Below the pieces are notes generated by a model. It saw nothing but the letters and a program-made list of their open reading frames with translations. It was not told the origin of the DNA and searched no databases. From NCBI GenBank assembly GCA_002707695.1, contig PANR01000042.1, positions 1 to 42,439 of the forward strand: a DNA stretch of 42,439 nucleotides. Reading direction: 5' to 3'. Positions 15,234-24,018 of this stretch are shown here, piece by piece; the first letter of the stretch is position 1, and each line of letters starts with the position of its first letter. The position numbers were made by a program, and so were the translations under genes. The stretch comes from Legionellaceae bacterium (lineage in GTDB: Bacteria > Pseudomonadota > Gammaproteobacteria > UBA12402).

Positions 15234-16966
15234 AAAAAACGATTATTCAACGGCCCATTCCGACAAACACTCAATTAACGCATCTTGATCCTGTTTTACA
15301 GCGTATTTACGCCGCACGCGGTGTCAATGATGACACAGCATTGCAACGTGACGCTCGGGTGTTATTGCCCTATCAGTCGTTGAAGGGCATAAACGACGCT
15401 GTCGATCTCTTAGTCAATGCGTTGCAGCAACAATTAAGCATTATGATCATTGGTGATTATGATGCTGATGGCGCAACAAGCACGAGCTTAGCCATTCGCG
15501 CACTGCGCGCAATGGGTGCAAAACATGTGAGTTATTTAATTCCTAATCGATTTGAGTATGGCTATGGTTTATCGCCAGAATTAGTTAAGGTGGCTGCTAA
15601 GCAACAGCCTGATTTACTAATCACTGTTGATAATGGCATTAGCAGCTTGGCCGGCGTTTGTTTGGCTAAAGAAAAAGGCATGCAAGTATTGATTACCGAT
15701 CATCATTTGCCAGGTGAGCAATTACCAGAAGCAGATGTGATTGTTAACCCCAATCAACCGGACGATGCGTTTCCGAGTAAACAGTTAGCTGGGGTTGGCG
15801 TGATGTTTTATGTACTCATGGCGTTGCGTGCAAGGTTGCGCGAAATGGATTGGTTTTCTCAGCACAATATTATTGAACCTAACTTGGCGCAGTGGTTGGA
15901 TATTGTAGCGTTAGGTACGGTTGCCGATGTGGTGCCGCTCGATCAAAACAATCGCGTATTAGTGCATCAAGGTTTACAGCGAATTCGCGCTGGCCACTGC
16001 GTACCAGGAATAAAAGCGTTAGCCACAGTTGCAGGACGTGAATTAACAAAAATGACAGCCAGTGATTTGGGGTTTGTGTTTGGTCCGCGTTTAAATGCCG
16101 CAGGTCGTTTAGATGATATGTCAATCGGTATAGCGTGTTTGCTCGCAGATGATGAAACGCAAGCACATCAATTAGCAATGCAACTGCAGCAACTTAATCA
16201 TGAGCGCCGGCACATCGAAAAGACGATGCAAAAAACAGCGTGGGAAATTGTCGATCAATTAAAATTGTCCGACAACTTGCCATGTGGGTTGTGCTTGTTT
16301 GATGAAGGATGGCATCAAGGTGTGATTGGTATTGTTGCCTCGCGTATAAAAGATAAAGTGCATCGCCCCGTAATAGTGTTTGCGCTGGAAAATGAGGGGT
16401 TAATGAAAGGGTCTGCGCGTTCTATTTCAGGCTTACATGTGCGTGATGCCTTGGCGGCGATTGACGCTGCGCACCCCAATCTCATTCAAAAGTTTGGTGG
16501 CCATGCGATGGCGGCAGGGCTAACGATTGCGCGAGATCAGTTTGAGCAGTTTCAAAAATTGTTTGCCGATGAAGTTAAGCGACGTGTGAGTGAAGACGAT
16601 TTGCAGGCAAAAATGTTAACCGACGGCGAGTTAACCGAACGTGAGTTAACGCTGGGGCTCGCTGAATTATTGCAGCAGTCTGGTCCTTGGGGGCAAGCGT
16701 TTCCTGAGCCGTTGTTTGAGGGTGAGTTTGAATTGGCAGATCAGCGCATTGTTGGCGAAAAACATTTAAAGATGACATTAAGAAAGGGTGATCGTTTGTT
16801 AGATGCCATTGCTTTTTTTGTTGATACCTCGGCTTGGCCCAATCAACATTGTGATGCACTGCGAATAGTTTATAAACTCGATGTGAATGAATACATGGGT
16901 AATCGTAGATTGCAGTTAATTGTCGAGTATATGGAGCCAAAAGGAATCCAGGTGAATGTATTTTAA
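15230..16966 (+). CDS. recJ: Single-strand-specific 5'-3' exonuclease RecJ
   Basis: RecJ degrades single-stranded DNA 5' to 3' in recombinational repair, mismatch repair and base excision repair. The 578-residue length equals the E. coli enzyme (577). DHH-superfamily motifs are clear: GDYDADG at 75-81, TVDNG near 132-136 and the eponymous DHH at 157-159. The DHHA1 domain is indicated by KFGGHAMAAGLTI, and a C-terminal OB-type segment follows. The ATG overlaps the upstream gene's stop. A repeat doublet begins directly after its stop codon. Confidence 0.97.
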   Translation: MKKTIIQRPIPTNTQLTHLDPVLQRIYAARGVNDDTALQRDARVLLPYQSLKGINDAVDLLVNALQQQLSIMIIGDYDADGATSTSLAIRALRAMGAKHVSYLIPNRFEYGYGLSPELVKVAAKQQPDLLITVDNGISSLAGVCLAKEKGMQVLITDHHLPGEQLPEADVIVNPNQPDDAFPSKQLAGVGVMFYVLMALRARLREMDWFSQHNIIEPNLAQWLDIVALGTVADVVPLDQNNRVLVHQGLQRIRAGHCVPGIKALATVAGRELTKMTASDLGFVFGPRLNAAGRLDDMSIGIACLLADDETQAHQLAMQLQQLNHERRHIEKTMQKTAWEIVDQLKLSDNLPCGLCLFDEGWHQGVIGIVASRIKDKVHRPVIVFALENEGLMKGSARSISGLHVRDALAAIDAAHPNLIQKFGGHAMAAGLTIARDQFEQFQKLFADEVKRRVSEDDLQAKMLTDGELTERELTLGLAELLQQSGPWGQAFPEPLFEGEFELADQRIVGEKHLKMTLRKGDRLLDAIAFFVDTSAWPNQHCDALRIVYKLDVNEYMGNRRLQLIVEYMEPKGIQVNVF

Positions 16967-17080
16967 ACTGGATCCCCGATCGAGTCGGGGATGACAACAG
17001 AGTTGTAGGTTGGCTAAGTACAGGGTAGTCATTCCCGCGACGTAGGGCCTCTCCCCGCGAAAGCGGGGACGGGAATCCAG
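16967..17080. repeat. Palindromic REP-like doublet, copy 4
   Basis: A forward unit (16968-16999, CTGGATCCCCG to CGGGGATGACAAC) starts right after the recJ stop. A reverse unit (about 17027-17080) ends CGGGAATCCAG. The units meet by their GACAAC/GTTGTC-type ends, the opposite of copies 1, 2, 3 and 6. The second unit has an enlarged loop that contains its own hairpin, CCCCGCGAAAGCGGGG (17053-17068). Confidence 0.85.
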
Positions 17081-17134
17081 TAGTTTGATTTTTTTGATAG
17101 ATGTGATAGTGAGCGGTTTAAATCGGAATAAGAT

Positions 17135-18457
17135 ATGAAACTAAAAACATTAACCCAGTTTCTCAACCTGTCTGATACAACAGAAGTTGAGTTTAACCAT
17201 ATCCAAACGGATAGTCGCAAAGTATCGCCCGGCGATTTGTATGTAGCCATTGTTGGCAGTCGTTGTGACGGCAATGATTTTGTTGCTGATGCGGAAAAAA
17301 ATGGTGCAGTAGCTGCAATAGTTTCTAAGCCAGTTAATGCAGATATTCCGGTGCTAATGGTGCCCGATACTATCCAAGCATTAATAAAATGTGCCAAACA
17401 GTGGCGTGAGCAATTTAATATACCAGTGGTGGGTGTAACAGGCAGTTCGGGAAAAACCAGTGTAAAAGAAATGCTTGCCAGCATTTTTCAAGCGGCTTAC
17501 GGCAAAGCTTATTTTGCAACCAAAGGAAATTTCAATACAGACATTACTGTGCCCATTATGTTATTAAATTTAAAAAAGAATCATCGTGCAGCGGTGATTG
17601 AGATGGGCATGGGAAAGCCGGGTGATTTAACTTTGCTATCTGATTTGGTGAAGCCAACTGTGGCGACGATTAATAATATTGCTTTGGTACACAGTGAGTT
17701 TTTAGGTGGGCTCGAGGATGTTGCGCGCAATAAATCAGAAATTTTTTCTGGGCTACAAAAAAATGGCACAGCCGTACTCAACGCTGATGAGCCTTATATC
17801 AAAATGTGGCGTGAAAAAATTGGTGATAAAAAAGTTGTAACATTTGGTGCTCAAGGTGATGTCAGTGTTAGCGAGATTGTGCCCAGTTTTGAGGGTTGTG
17901 AATTTACGCTAACGTTTCCAGATTATACACTTCCAGTTAAAACAAAACTGCCAGGCAAACATACCGCAATGAATGCAGCTTGTGCTGCGGCTTGTGCTTA
18001 TGCAGTGGGTATTGATATCACGGCTATAAAGCTTGGCTTAGAACAAGTTGAGCGTCCCGCACGTCGCATGCAGCAGTTGCCTGGTCAAAAGGGAAGCGTG
18101 CTGATTGATGACGGTTACAATGGCACTGGTGTTAAAGCAGCTATCGATGTATTGAGTTTGTTTTCAGGCAAGAAAATTTTGATTTTAGGGGCAGTCAGAG
18201 AGCTAGGTTCAATTGAGCGTCAGTTTCATGCTGAGATTGGTGAATATGCGAAAGCAAAGGGCGTAGATGCGCTTTTTGCTATTGGGGACATCGCTGAAGA
18301 GGCCGCTCAGGCATTTGGTCAAAACGCCCATTTTATTGAAGATTGTGCTGAGCTAACCAAACAGGTGTTAGCATTGTTAGATAATAACACCTGTGTATTG
18401 GTTAAAGGCTCACTCTCAATGAACATGAAAATGTTTGTCGATCAGCTATTGGCATAA
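17135..18457 (+). CDS. murF: UDP-MurNAc-tripeptide--D-Ala-D-Ala ligase
   Basis: MurF adds D-alanyl-D-alanine to UDP-MurNAc-tripeptide, the last cytosolic step of peptidoglycan precursor synthesis. The 440 residues show the Mur-ligase layout: a substrate-binding N-domain (HIQTDSRKVSPGDLYVAIVG at 22-41), an ATP-binding central domain with P-loop GVTGSSGKT (100-108) and the MGMGKPGDL motif, and a C-domain including DDGYNGTGVKAAIDVL. The usual DxYNANP-like motif reads DDGYNGTG here, a mild departure. The gene sits away from murE, mraY and other division and cell-wall genes, so it is outside a standard dcw cluster. The ribosome site is weak (GGAATA). Confidence 0.94.
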   Translation: MKLKTLTQFLNLSDTTEVEFNHIQTDSRKVSPGDLYVAIVGSRCDGNDFVADAEKNGAVAAIVSKPVNADIPVLMVPDTIQALIKCAKQWREQFNIPVVGVTGSSGKTSVKEMLASIFQAAYGKAYFATKGNFNTDITVPIMLLNLKKNHRAAVIEMGMGKPGDLTLLSDLVKPTVATINNIALVHSEFLGGLEDVARNKSEIFSGLQKNGTAVLNADEPYIKMWREKIGDKKVVTFGAQGDVSVSEIVPSFEGCEFTLTFPDYTLPVKTKLPGKHTAMNAACAAACAYAVGIDITAIKLGLEQVERPARRMQQLPGQKGSVLIDDGYNGTGVKAAIDVLSLFSGKKILILGAVRELGSIERQFHAEIGEYAKAKGVDALFAIGDIAEEAAQAFGQNAHFIEDCAELTKQVLALLDNNTCVLVKGSLSMNMKMFVDQLLA

Positions 18458-18481
18458 CCTCTTAATAGAAGTGAGAATAGT

Positions 18482-19858
18482 GTGAGAAGTTTTTCTGCAC
18501 AACAAAAAATGTGGTGGGCGCTCGTGGCTCTTGGCGTTGCGTTTGCGCCAATACCTATTGATTATGCGGGTGTTATGGTTGCACTACCAACCATCCAAAA
18601 GAGCTTGTTTCTCACGCATAATGAGATGCACTGGGTGATGAATGCTTATTTGCTATCGTTAACCTGCCTTATTGTTCTCGCCGGAAAATTAGGCAATTAT
18701 TTTTCCCCAAGAAATTTATTTTTATCTGGCGTCATATTATTTTCGGTCACTTCAGTGGGTTGCGCGGTGTCACAAGATGCCACGATGTTGCTCATTAGTC
18801 GTTTTTTGCAAGGCATTGCCGGCGCAATGATTGTGAGTATGCAGGGGTTGTTGCTGCTACAAATATTTCCTGCCAATTTATTGGGCCGTGCCAATGGTTT
18901 TCGGGTGATGATAGCCTGTAGCTTTATGACCTTATCACCCGTGTTGGGCGGTTTTTTTAGTGAATATTTATCTTGGCGCTATCTTTTTTGGTTAAATTTG
19001 CCTGTTACAGCCTTAGGTTTTTATATGGGTTGGCGATTATTTCCCAATAAAAAACCCATTCTACAATCAGCAACGATTGATTTCTTAGGGTTTATTTTGT
19101 CAACCATTGTTTTGGTTACACTCACAGTTGGTGTGATGCAATCGATTGATTGGGGCTGGCTTTCTACTCGTACGGTGACTATGTTTGCGATTGCCGCGGT
19201 TTGTTTGCTAATATTTTTTCGTATTGAAAAAAAACAAACTGATCCGTTTATTGACCTTAACATTTTAAGACAAACAAACTTTCGAACGGTTACCTTTTTG
19301 GTGTTGTTTATTCGCATTATTAGCGCGACCGGTATTTTTATGAGTATTTTCTTTCAACTTGCTTGGCATTTTTCTCCATTTGCTGCAGGGTTAATGATGT
19401 TGTCATCAGTGTTTGGCGTTGTGTTGATGGGCCCACTTGCTGGCACGTTGATTGATTATTTTGGGCCAAGAACCGTTCTAACAGGCAGTGCAGTGTTAAC
19501 TGTGGTGGGCGTGACAGGCTTTGTGTTAACCGCGATGTTCCATCTCGTTTATTTAACACCTGTTTTCATGTTTATTAATGCGGCGGGTGTTTCTTCTATT
19601 GTGTCGAATTCAGCGATATTGTCATTGACCTATGTGAGCGAGGCACAGCGGCCCATTGCCTCGGGTGTTTCTTCATTTGTGCGTCAATTTGGCACATTAT
19701 TAGGCATGACAATTATGAGCACTGTCATTAGCCACATGACCTTACATCATGCATACAGCGCAGCATTTCTCAGTGCGATGTGCGTTTCTATTCTAGCCTC
19801 TCTGTTTGTCTTGTTTTTTGCAACACATTTATCAAAAGGCGCCATTCACATTGATTAG
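18482..19858 (+). CDS. MFS transporter, DHA2 (EmrB-like) drug efflux type
   Basis: A 458-residue inner-membrane protein with about 14 hydrophobic helices. The opening PIDYAGVMVALPTIQKSL corresponds to the DHA2 motif in helix 1 (usually LDxTIVNVALP), and GKLGNYFSPRNLF corresponds to the helix 2-3 loop. RFLQGIAGAMI matches motif B, with the arginine in helix 4. Members export drugs or toxic metabolites using the proton gradient. The start is a GTG 24 bases after the murF stop, with only a weak ribosome site, so expression with murF is likely. The substrate cannot be inferred. No EmrA-type adaptor gene is adjacent. Confidence 0.85.
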   Translation: MRSFSAQQKMWWALVALGVAFAPIPIDYAGVMVALPTIQKSLFLTHNEMHWVMNAYLLSLTCLIVLAGKLGNYFSPRNLFLSGVILFSVTSVGCAVSQDATMLLISRFLQGIAGAMIVSMQGLLLLQIFPANLLGRANGFRVMIACSFMTLSPVLGGFFSEYLSWRYLFWLNLPVTALGFYMGWRLFPNKKPILQSATIDFLGFILSTIVLVTLTVGVMQSIDWGWLSTRTVTMFAIAAVCLLIFFRIEKKQTDPFIDLNILRQTNFRTVTFLVLFIRIISATGIFMSIFFQLAWHFSPFAAGLMMLSSVFGVVLMGPLAGTLIDYFGPRTVLTGSAVLTVVGVTGFVLTAMFHLVYLTPVFMFINAAGVSSIVSNSAILSLTYVSEAQRPIASGVSSFVRQFGTLLGMTIMSTVISHMTLHHAYSAAFLSAMCVSILASLFVLFFATHLSKGAIHID

Positions 19859-19915
19859 TGGAATCTTGTTCGTCCGCTGCTCTCATGTTATCTTAAGAGG
19901 AACATATAAGATCAG

Positions 19916-22600
19916 ATGGACAAAATAATGCCAGACAAAAAAATGACCAATGATGCCAATCCAGCAGAAACCCAAGAATGGCTAGAAGCCTTTGCTGACG
20001 TCTTGGAAAATGAAGGTCCTGAGCGCGCTAGATTTTTAGTATCGCAAGTTGCCAACGCCGCGTTTCAAGAAGGGTTGGATATTCTTGGTATTGCAAATTC
20101 TCCGCATCGCAACACGATTCCTGTGGAAGCGCAGCCCGAATACCCTGGCGATATTGAGCTTGAATCACGCATTGATGATATTAATCGCTACAATGCTATG
20201 ACCATGGTAGTGCGTGCGAATAAATATGCAGTGGGTGTGGGTGGTCATATTTCTACGCCATTTTCAATCGCTCGTTTATACGAAGTCGGTTTGCATCATC
20301 ATTTTCATGCGCCTAGCCATGATCAAGAAGGTGATTTAGTTTTCTTTCAGGGGCATGCAACGCCTATCAACTATGCCCGCAGTTTTTTAGAGGGCGTGTT
20401 AAATGAAGAGCAGTTAAAAAATTTCCGCCAAGAGATTGAGCGAGATGGTTTGTCGTCTTACCCACACCCGTGGTTAATGCCTGATTATTGGCAATTCCCA
20501 ACGGTTTCAATGGGGCTTTCAGCTATTCAAGCAGTTTACCAAGCACATTTTTTAAAATATCTCCATCTTCGTGGCATTAGCAACACAGAAAATCGTCACG
20601 TGTGGGTGTTTTGTGGTGATGGTGAAATGGATGAGCCCGAGTCTCGTGGTGCATTGCATTTGGCTGCTCGCCGCAAATTGGATAACTTAATTCTCGTCAT
20701 TAACTGTAACTTGCAGCGACTAGATGGCCCAGTGTTTGGTAACGGCAGCATTATTCGTGAATTTGAGCGCATTTTTAGGGGAATGAATTGGCGTGTTATC
20801 AAAGTGTTGTGGGGGTCGCAATGGGATCCTATTTTTGCTAAAGACAAGGATGGCTTGATCGAAAAACGCATGACAGGCATGGTCGATGGTGAGTTTCAAA
20901 ATTATGGCGCAAAAGATGGCGCGTTTATTCGTGAAAACTTTTTTAATTCTGATGCATTAAAAGCGCTGGTGTCTGATCTCAGTGACGATGATTTGTTTAA
21001 TTTATTCCGTAGTGGCTTGGGCGGCCATGATTTTGTAAAAATTCACGCAGCCTATCAACAAGCTGAGCAGACCAAAGGCAGGCCTACAGTTATTTTGGTA
21101 CACACAGTTAAAGGGTTTGGCTTAGGTCAAGCCGGCGAAGGCCAGAACATTGCGCATAATGTGAAGAAAATGTCGGATGAAGAGCGTCGCTATGTGCGTG
21201 ACCGCTTTAATATTCCTTTGAAAGATAAAGAGGTTGATGAGTTTAAGTTTTATCATCCTGGCAAAAGCAGTGCGGAAGTAAAATATTTAGCAGAGCGCCG
21301 TAAAAAACTCGGTGGCCATATTCCCAGTCGTGTGGCTAAATCGTCTAAAATGAAAATTCCCGCGCTTGATATATTTGCGCCAGTCTTGAAAAATTCTGGT
21401 GATCGTGAAGTGTCAAACACCATGTCGTTTGTGCGCTGTTTGACAGCATTGTTGAAAGATAAAAACATTGGTAAACATATTGTGCCCATTGTCCCTGATG
21501 AATGCCGAACTTTTGGTATGGAGGGCATGTTTCGTCAGTTTGGTATCTATACTATTCACGGGCAGCAGTATACGCCAGTTGATCGTGAACAATTGATGTA
21601 TTACCGTCAAGCGACCGATGGCCAAGTGATGGAAGAAGGCATTTCTGAAGGCGGGGCCATGTCTTTATGGATGGCTGCGGCAACGTCTTACAGCACGAAC
21701 CACATGCCGATGATTCCATTTTATGTTTACTACTCGATGTTTGGTCATCAACGTGTTGGGGATTATGTGTGGGCAGCAGGCGATATGCGCGCGCGTGGCT
21801 TTTTAATCGGCGCAACAGCTGGACGAACGAGTTTGCCCGGTGAAGGCTTGCAACATACGGATGGCCATAGCCATGTGTTTGCATCCGTTGTGCCAAATTC
21901 TGTCGCATACGATACAACTTATGGCTATGAATTAGCCGTCGTGATCCAAGATGGGTTGCGCCGTATGTATCAAGAAAATGAAGATGTGCATTATTACTTG
22001 ACGGTCACAACCGAAAGTTATTCTCACCCCGACATGCCAAAAGGGGTAGAGGAAGGTATTGTAAAAGGCATGTATTTGCTAAAAGCAAGCCAATCGAAGC
22101 ATAAACATCACGTGCAGTTGCTAGGTTCAGGGACAATTTTACGCGAAGTAGAAGCAGCCGCTGAATTACTTGAGAAAGATCATAACGTTTCAGCTGACGT
22201 ATGGAGTGCGACCAGCTTTAATGAATTGCGTCGTGACGGCTTATCCACGCGTCGTTGGAATCACATGCATCCTGATAAAAAACCCAAACCAAGTTATGTG
22301 GAGACTTGTTTAAAAGATTCGAAGGGGCCAGTGATTGCGGCAAGTGATTATATTCGTGCGTATGCTGATCAAATTCGCGAGTGGGTGCCAGGTCATTACG
22401 TAACGCTCGGTACTGATGGTTTTGGTCGAAGTGATACGCGCGATCAATTACGATATTTCCACGAAAATAATCGTTATTTCATCGTGATTAATGCGTTGAA
22501 GGCATTAGCTGACGAAGGTAAAGTTGCTGCATCAGTAGTAAAGGCGGCGATGAAACAATACAAAATTGATTCGGAAAAACCAGATCCGATCACTGTTTAG
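19916..22600 (+). CDS. aceE: Pyruvate dehydrogenase E1 component, homodimeric type
   Basis: This thiamine-diphosphate enzyme decarboxylates pyruvate and acetylates the lipoyl groups of AceF. At 894 residues it matches E. coli AceE (887) nearly end to end. The ThDP motif runs from GDGEMDEPESRG to INCNLQ. HxxxxxxH-type segments such as YPHPWLMPDYWQFPTVSMG and the C-terminal GTDGFGRSDTRDQLRYF are typical. AGAGGA lies about 15 bases before the ATG at 19916, and an in-frame ATG at 19928 is an alternative start. It is the first gene of the operon; the aceF start follows after 11 bases. No pdhR-type regulator gene is adjacent. Confidence 0.97.
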   Translation: MDKIMPDKKMTNDANPAETQEWLEAFADVLENEGPERARFLVSQVANAAFQEGLDILGIANSPHRNTIPVEAQPEYPGDIELESRIDDINRYNAMTMVVRANKYAVGVGGHISTPFSIARLYEVGLHHHFHAPSHDQEGDLVFFQGHATPINYARSFLEGVLNEEQLKNFRQEIERDGLSSYPHPWLMPDYWQFPTVSMGLSAIQAVYQAHFLKYLHLRGISNTENRHVWVFCGDGEMDEPESRGALHLAARRKLDNLILVINCNLQRLDGPVFGNGSIIREFERIFRGMNWRVIKVLWGSQWDPIFAKDKDGLIEKRMTGMVDGEFQNYGAKDGAFIRENFFNSDALKALVSDLSDDDLFNLFRSGLGGHDFVKIHAAYQQAEQTKGRPTVILVHTVKGFGLGQAGEGQNIAHNVKKMSDEERRYVRDRFNIPLKDKEVDEFKFYHPGKSSAEVKYLAERRKKLGGHIPSRVAKSSKMKIPALDIFAPVLKNSGDREVSNTMSFVRCLTALLKDKNIGKHIVPIVPDECRTFGMEGMFRQFGIYTIHGQQYTPVDREQLMYYRQATDGQVMEEGISEGGAMSLWMAAATSYSTNHMPMIPFYVYYSMFGHQRVGDYVWAAGDMRARGFLIGATAGRTSLPGEGLQHTDGHSHVFASVVPNSVAYDTTYGYELAVVIQDGLRRMYQENEDVHYYLTVTTESYSHPDMPKGVEEGIVKGMYLLKASQSKHKHHVQLLGSGTILREVEAAAELLEKDHNVSADVWSATSFNELRRDGLSTRRWNHMHPDKKPKPSYVETCLKDSKGPVIAASDYIRAYADQIREWVPGHYVTLGTDGFGRSDTRDQLRYFHENNRYFIVINALKALADEGKVAASVVKAAMKQYKIDSEKPDPITV

Positions 22601-22611
22601 AAGGAAACATT

Positions 22612-23904
22612 ATGGCAACAGAAGTAAAAGTACCTGATATAGGCGGCGCGACCGATGTTGAGGTTATTGAAGTCCAGGTCAAAGCAGGTGATAAAATTGC
22701 AGCTGATGATTCATTGATTACGCTAGAGAGTGAAAAGGCGGCTATGGATGTGCCTGCACCTTCAGCGGGTGTGGTGAAAGAGGTTAAGGTGAAAGTTGGC
22801 GATAAAGTATCGGAAGGTAGTTTGATTGTCATTATGGAGTCTGCTGATACAAAACCTGAAGAAAAGTCTGAAGAAAAGCCTAAGAAAGAGGCTGAGCAAC
22901 AATCTGAAGAAAAATCTGAAGAAAAACCTGCAGAGCAACCTAAAGAAAAACCTAAGCAAGCAGCTGAGCCAGCACCTAAGGCCGAATCAGTTTCCAAAGC
23001 AGCGCCCGCTGCAAATGTTTATGCGGGTCCTGCAGTGAGGCGTTTGGCATATGAGTTAGATCTTGATTTAAACCAAGTAACTGGCACAGGTGATAAAAAT
23101 CGCATTACTAAAGATGATTTAAATAACTTTATTAAAAATCGTATGCAAGGTGGTGGTGCGGGTGGAGGTGTTCTGCCGTCTGCGCCTAATGTTGATTTCA
23201 GTAAGTTTGGTGAGGTGGAAACACAAGCGCTGACTAAAATTAACAAACTCACGGGTAAAAATATGCAGCGTAACTGGTTGTTAGTGCCACATGTTACGCA
23301 ATTTGATGAAGCTGATATTACAGCAATGGAAGAATTTCGTCAGCAAAACAAAGCAGATGCTGAAAAACAAGGCTTTAAGTTAACGCCGCTGGTCTTTGTC
23401 ATGAAAGCTGCCGTTGCTGCCCTAAAAGCATTTCCGCGTTTTAACGCTTCGCTTGATCCAAGCGGCGAACATCTCGTGATGAAAAAATATTTTCATATTG
23501 GTGTTGCGGTTGATACCCCCAATGGGTTGGTCGTGCCGGTTATTCGTGATGTTGATCAGAAAGGATTGTTTGACTTGGCAAAAGAATTAGGTGAAGTCAG
23601 CATTAAGGCGCGAGATGGAAAGTTGATGCCTAAAGACATGCAAGGTGGTTGTTTTACTATTTCGAGTTTAGGTGGTATTGGCGGCACGGCATTTACACCG
23701 ATTGTGAATGTGCCTGAAGTGGCTATTTTGGGCGTGTCACGCTCACAAATGAAGCCAGTTTATAATGGTAAAACATTTGAGCCAAGGCTTATGTTGCCGT
23801 TGTCATTGTCTTATGATCATCGTGTTATTGATGGTGCGGCAGGGGCACGTTTTGCCGTGTATTTATCGCAGTGTTTGACTGATTTAAGAAAATTGTTGTT
23901 ATAG
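22612..23904 (+). CDS. aceF: Pyruvate dehydrogenase E2, dihydrolipoyl acetyltransferase
   Basis: This forms the core of the pyruvate dehydrogenase complex and transfers acetyl groups to CoA. The 430 residues contain one lipoyl domain (1-78, lipoyl lysine K42 in LESEKAAMD) instead of the three in E. coli AceF. A flexible linker at about 80-135 follows, built of near-repeats of EEKSEEKP and EQPKEKP. Next come the E1/E3-binding domain (YAGPAVRRLAYELDLDL) and the catalytic domain, ending in the active-site SYDHRVIDGA. AAGGAAAC precedes the ATG. The linker is lysine/glutamate-rich where E. coli has alanine/proline. Confidence 0.96.
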   Translation: MATEVKVPDIGGATDVEVIEVQVKAGDKIAADDSLITLESEKAAMDVPAPSAGVVKEVKVKVGDKVSEGSLIVIMESADTKPEEKSEEKPKKEAEQQSEEKSEEKPAEQPKEKPKQAAEPAPKAESVSKAAPAANVYAGPAVRRLAYELDLDLNQVTGTGDKNRITKDDLNNFIKNRMQGGGAGGGVLPSAPNVDFSKFGEVETQALTKINKLTGKNMQRNWLLVPHVTQFDEADITAMEEFRQQNKADAEKQGFKLTPLVFVMKAAVAALKAFPRFNASLDPSGEHLVMKKYFHIGVAVDTPNGLVVPVIRDVDQKGLFDLAKELGEVSIKARDGKLMPKDMQGGCFTISSLGGIGGTAFTPIVNVPEVAILGVSRSQMKPVYNGKTFEPRLMLPLSLSYDHRVIDGAAGARFAVYLSQCLTDLRKLLL

Positions 23905-23910
23905 TATTAA

Positions 23911-23994
23911 CTGGATCTCCACCAGCGCGGGGATGACAACGGTGAGATGCTAATTAATCTTCGTTGTCATTCCCACGCAGGCGGGAATCCAGCT
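23911..23994. repeat. Palindromic REP-like doublet, copy 5, inside the pdh operon
   Basis: A forward unit (23911-23940, CTGGATCTCCA to GCGGGGATGACAAC) and a reverse unit (23963-23993, GTTGTCATTCCCA to CGGGAATCCAGC) meet by their GACAAC/GTTGTC ends, like copy 4. They occupy the 114-base gap between aceF and lpdA. The first unit has lost some stem pairing (CTCCACC against GCGGGG). Confidence 0.85.
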
Positions 23995-24018
23995 CAAAAT
24001 GAGGTTTTGGAGTAAAAA

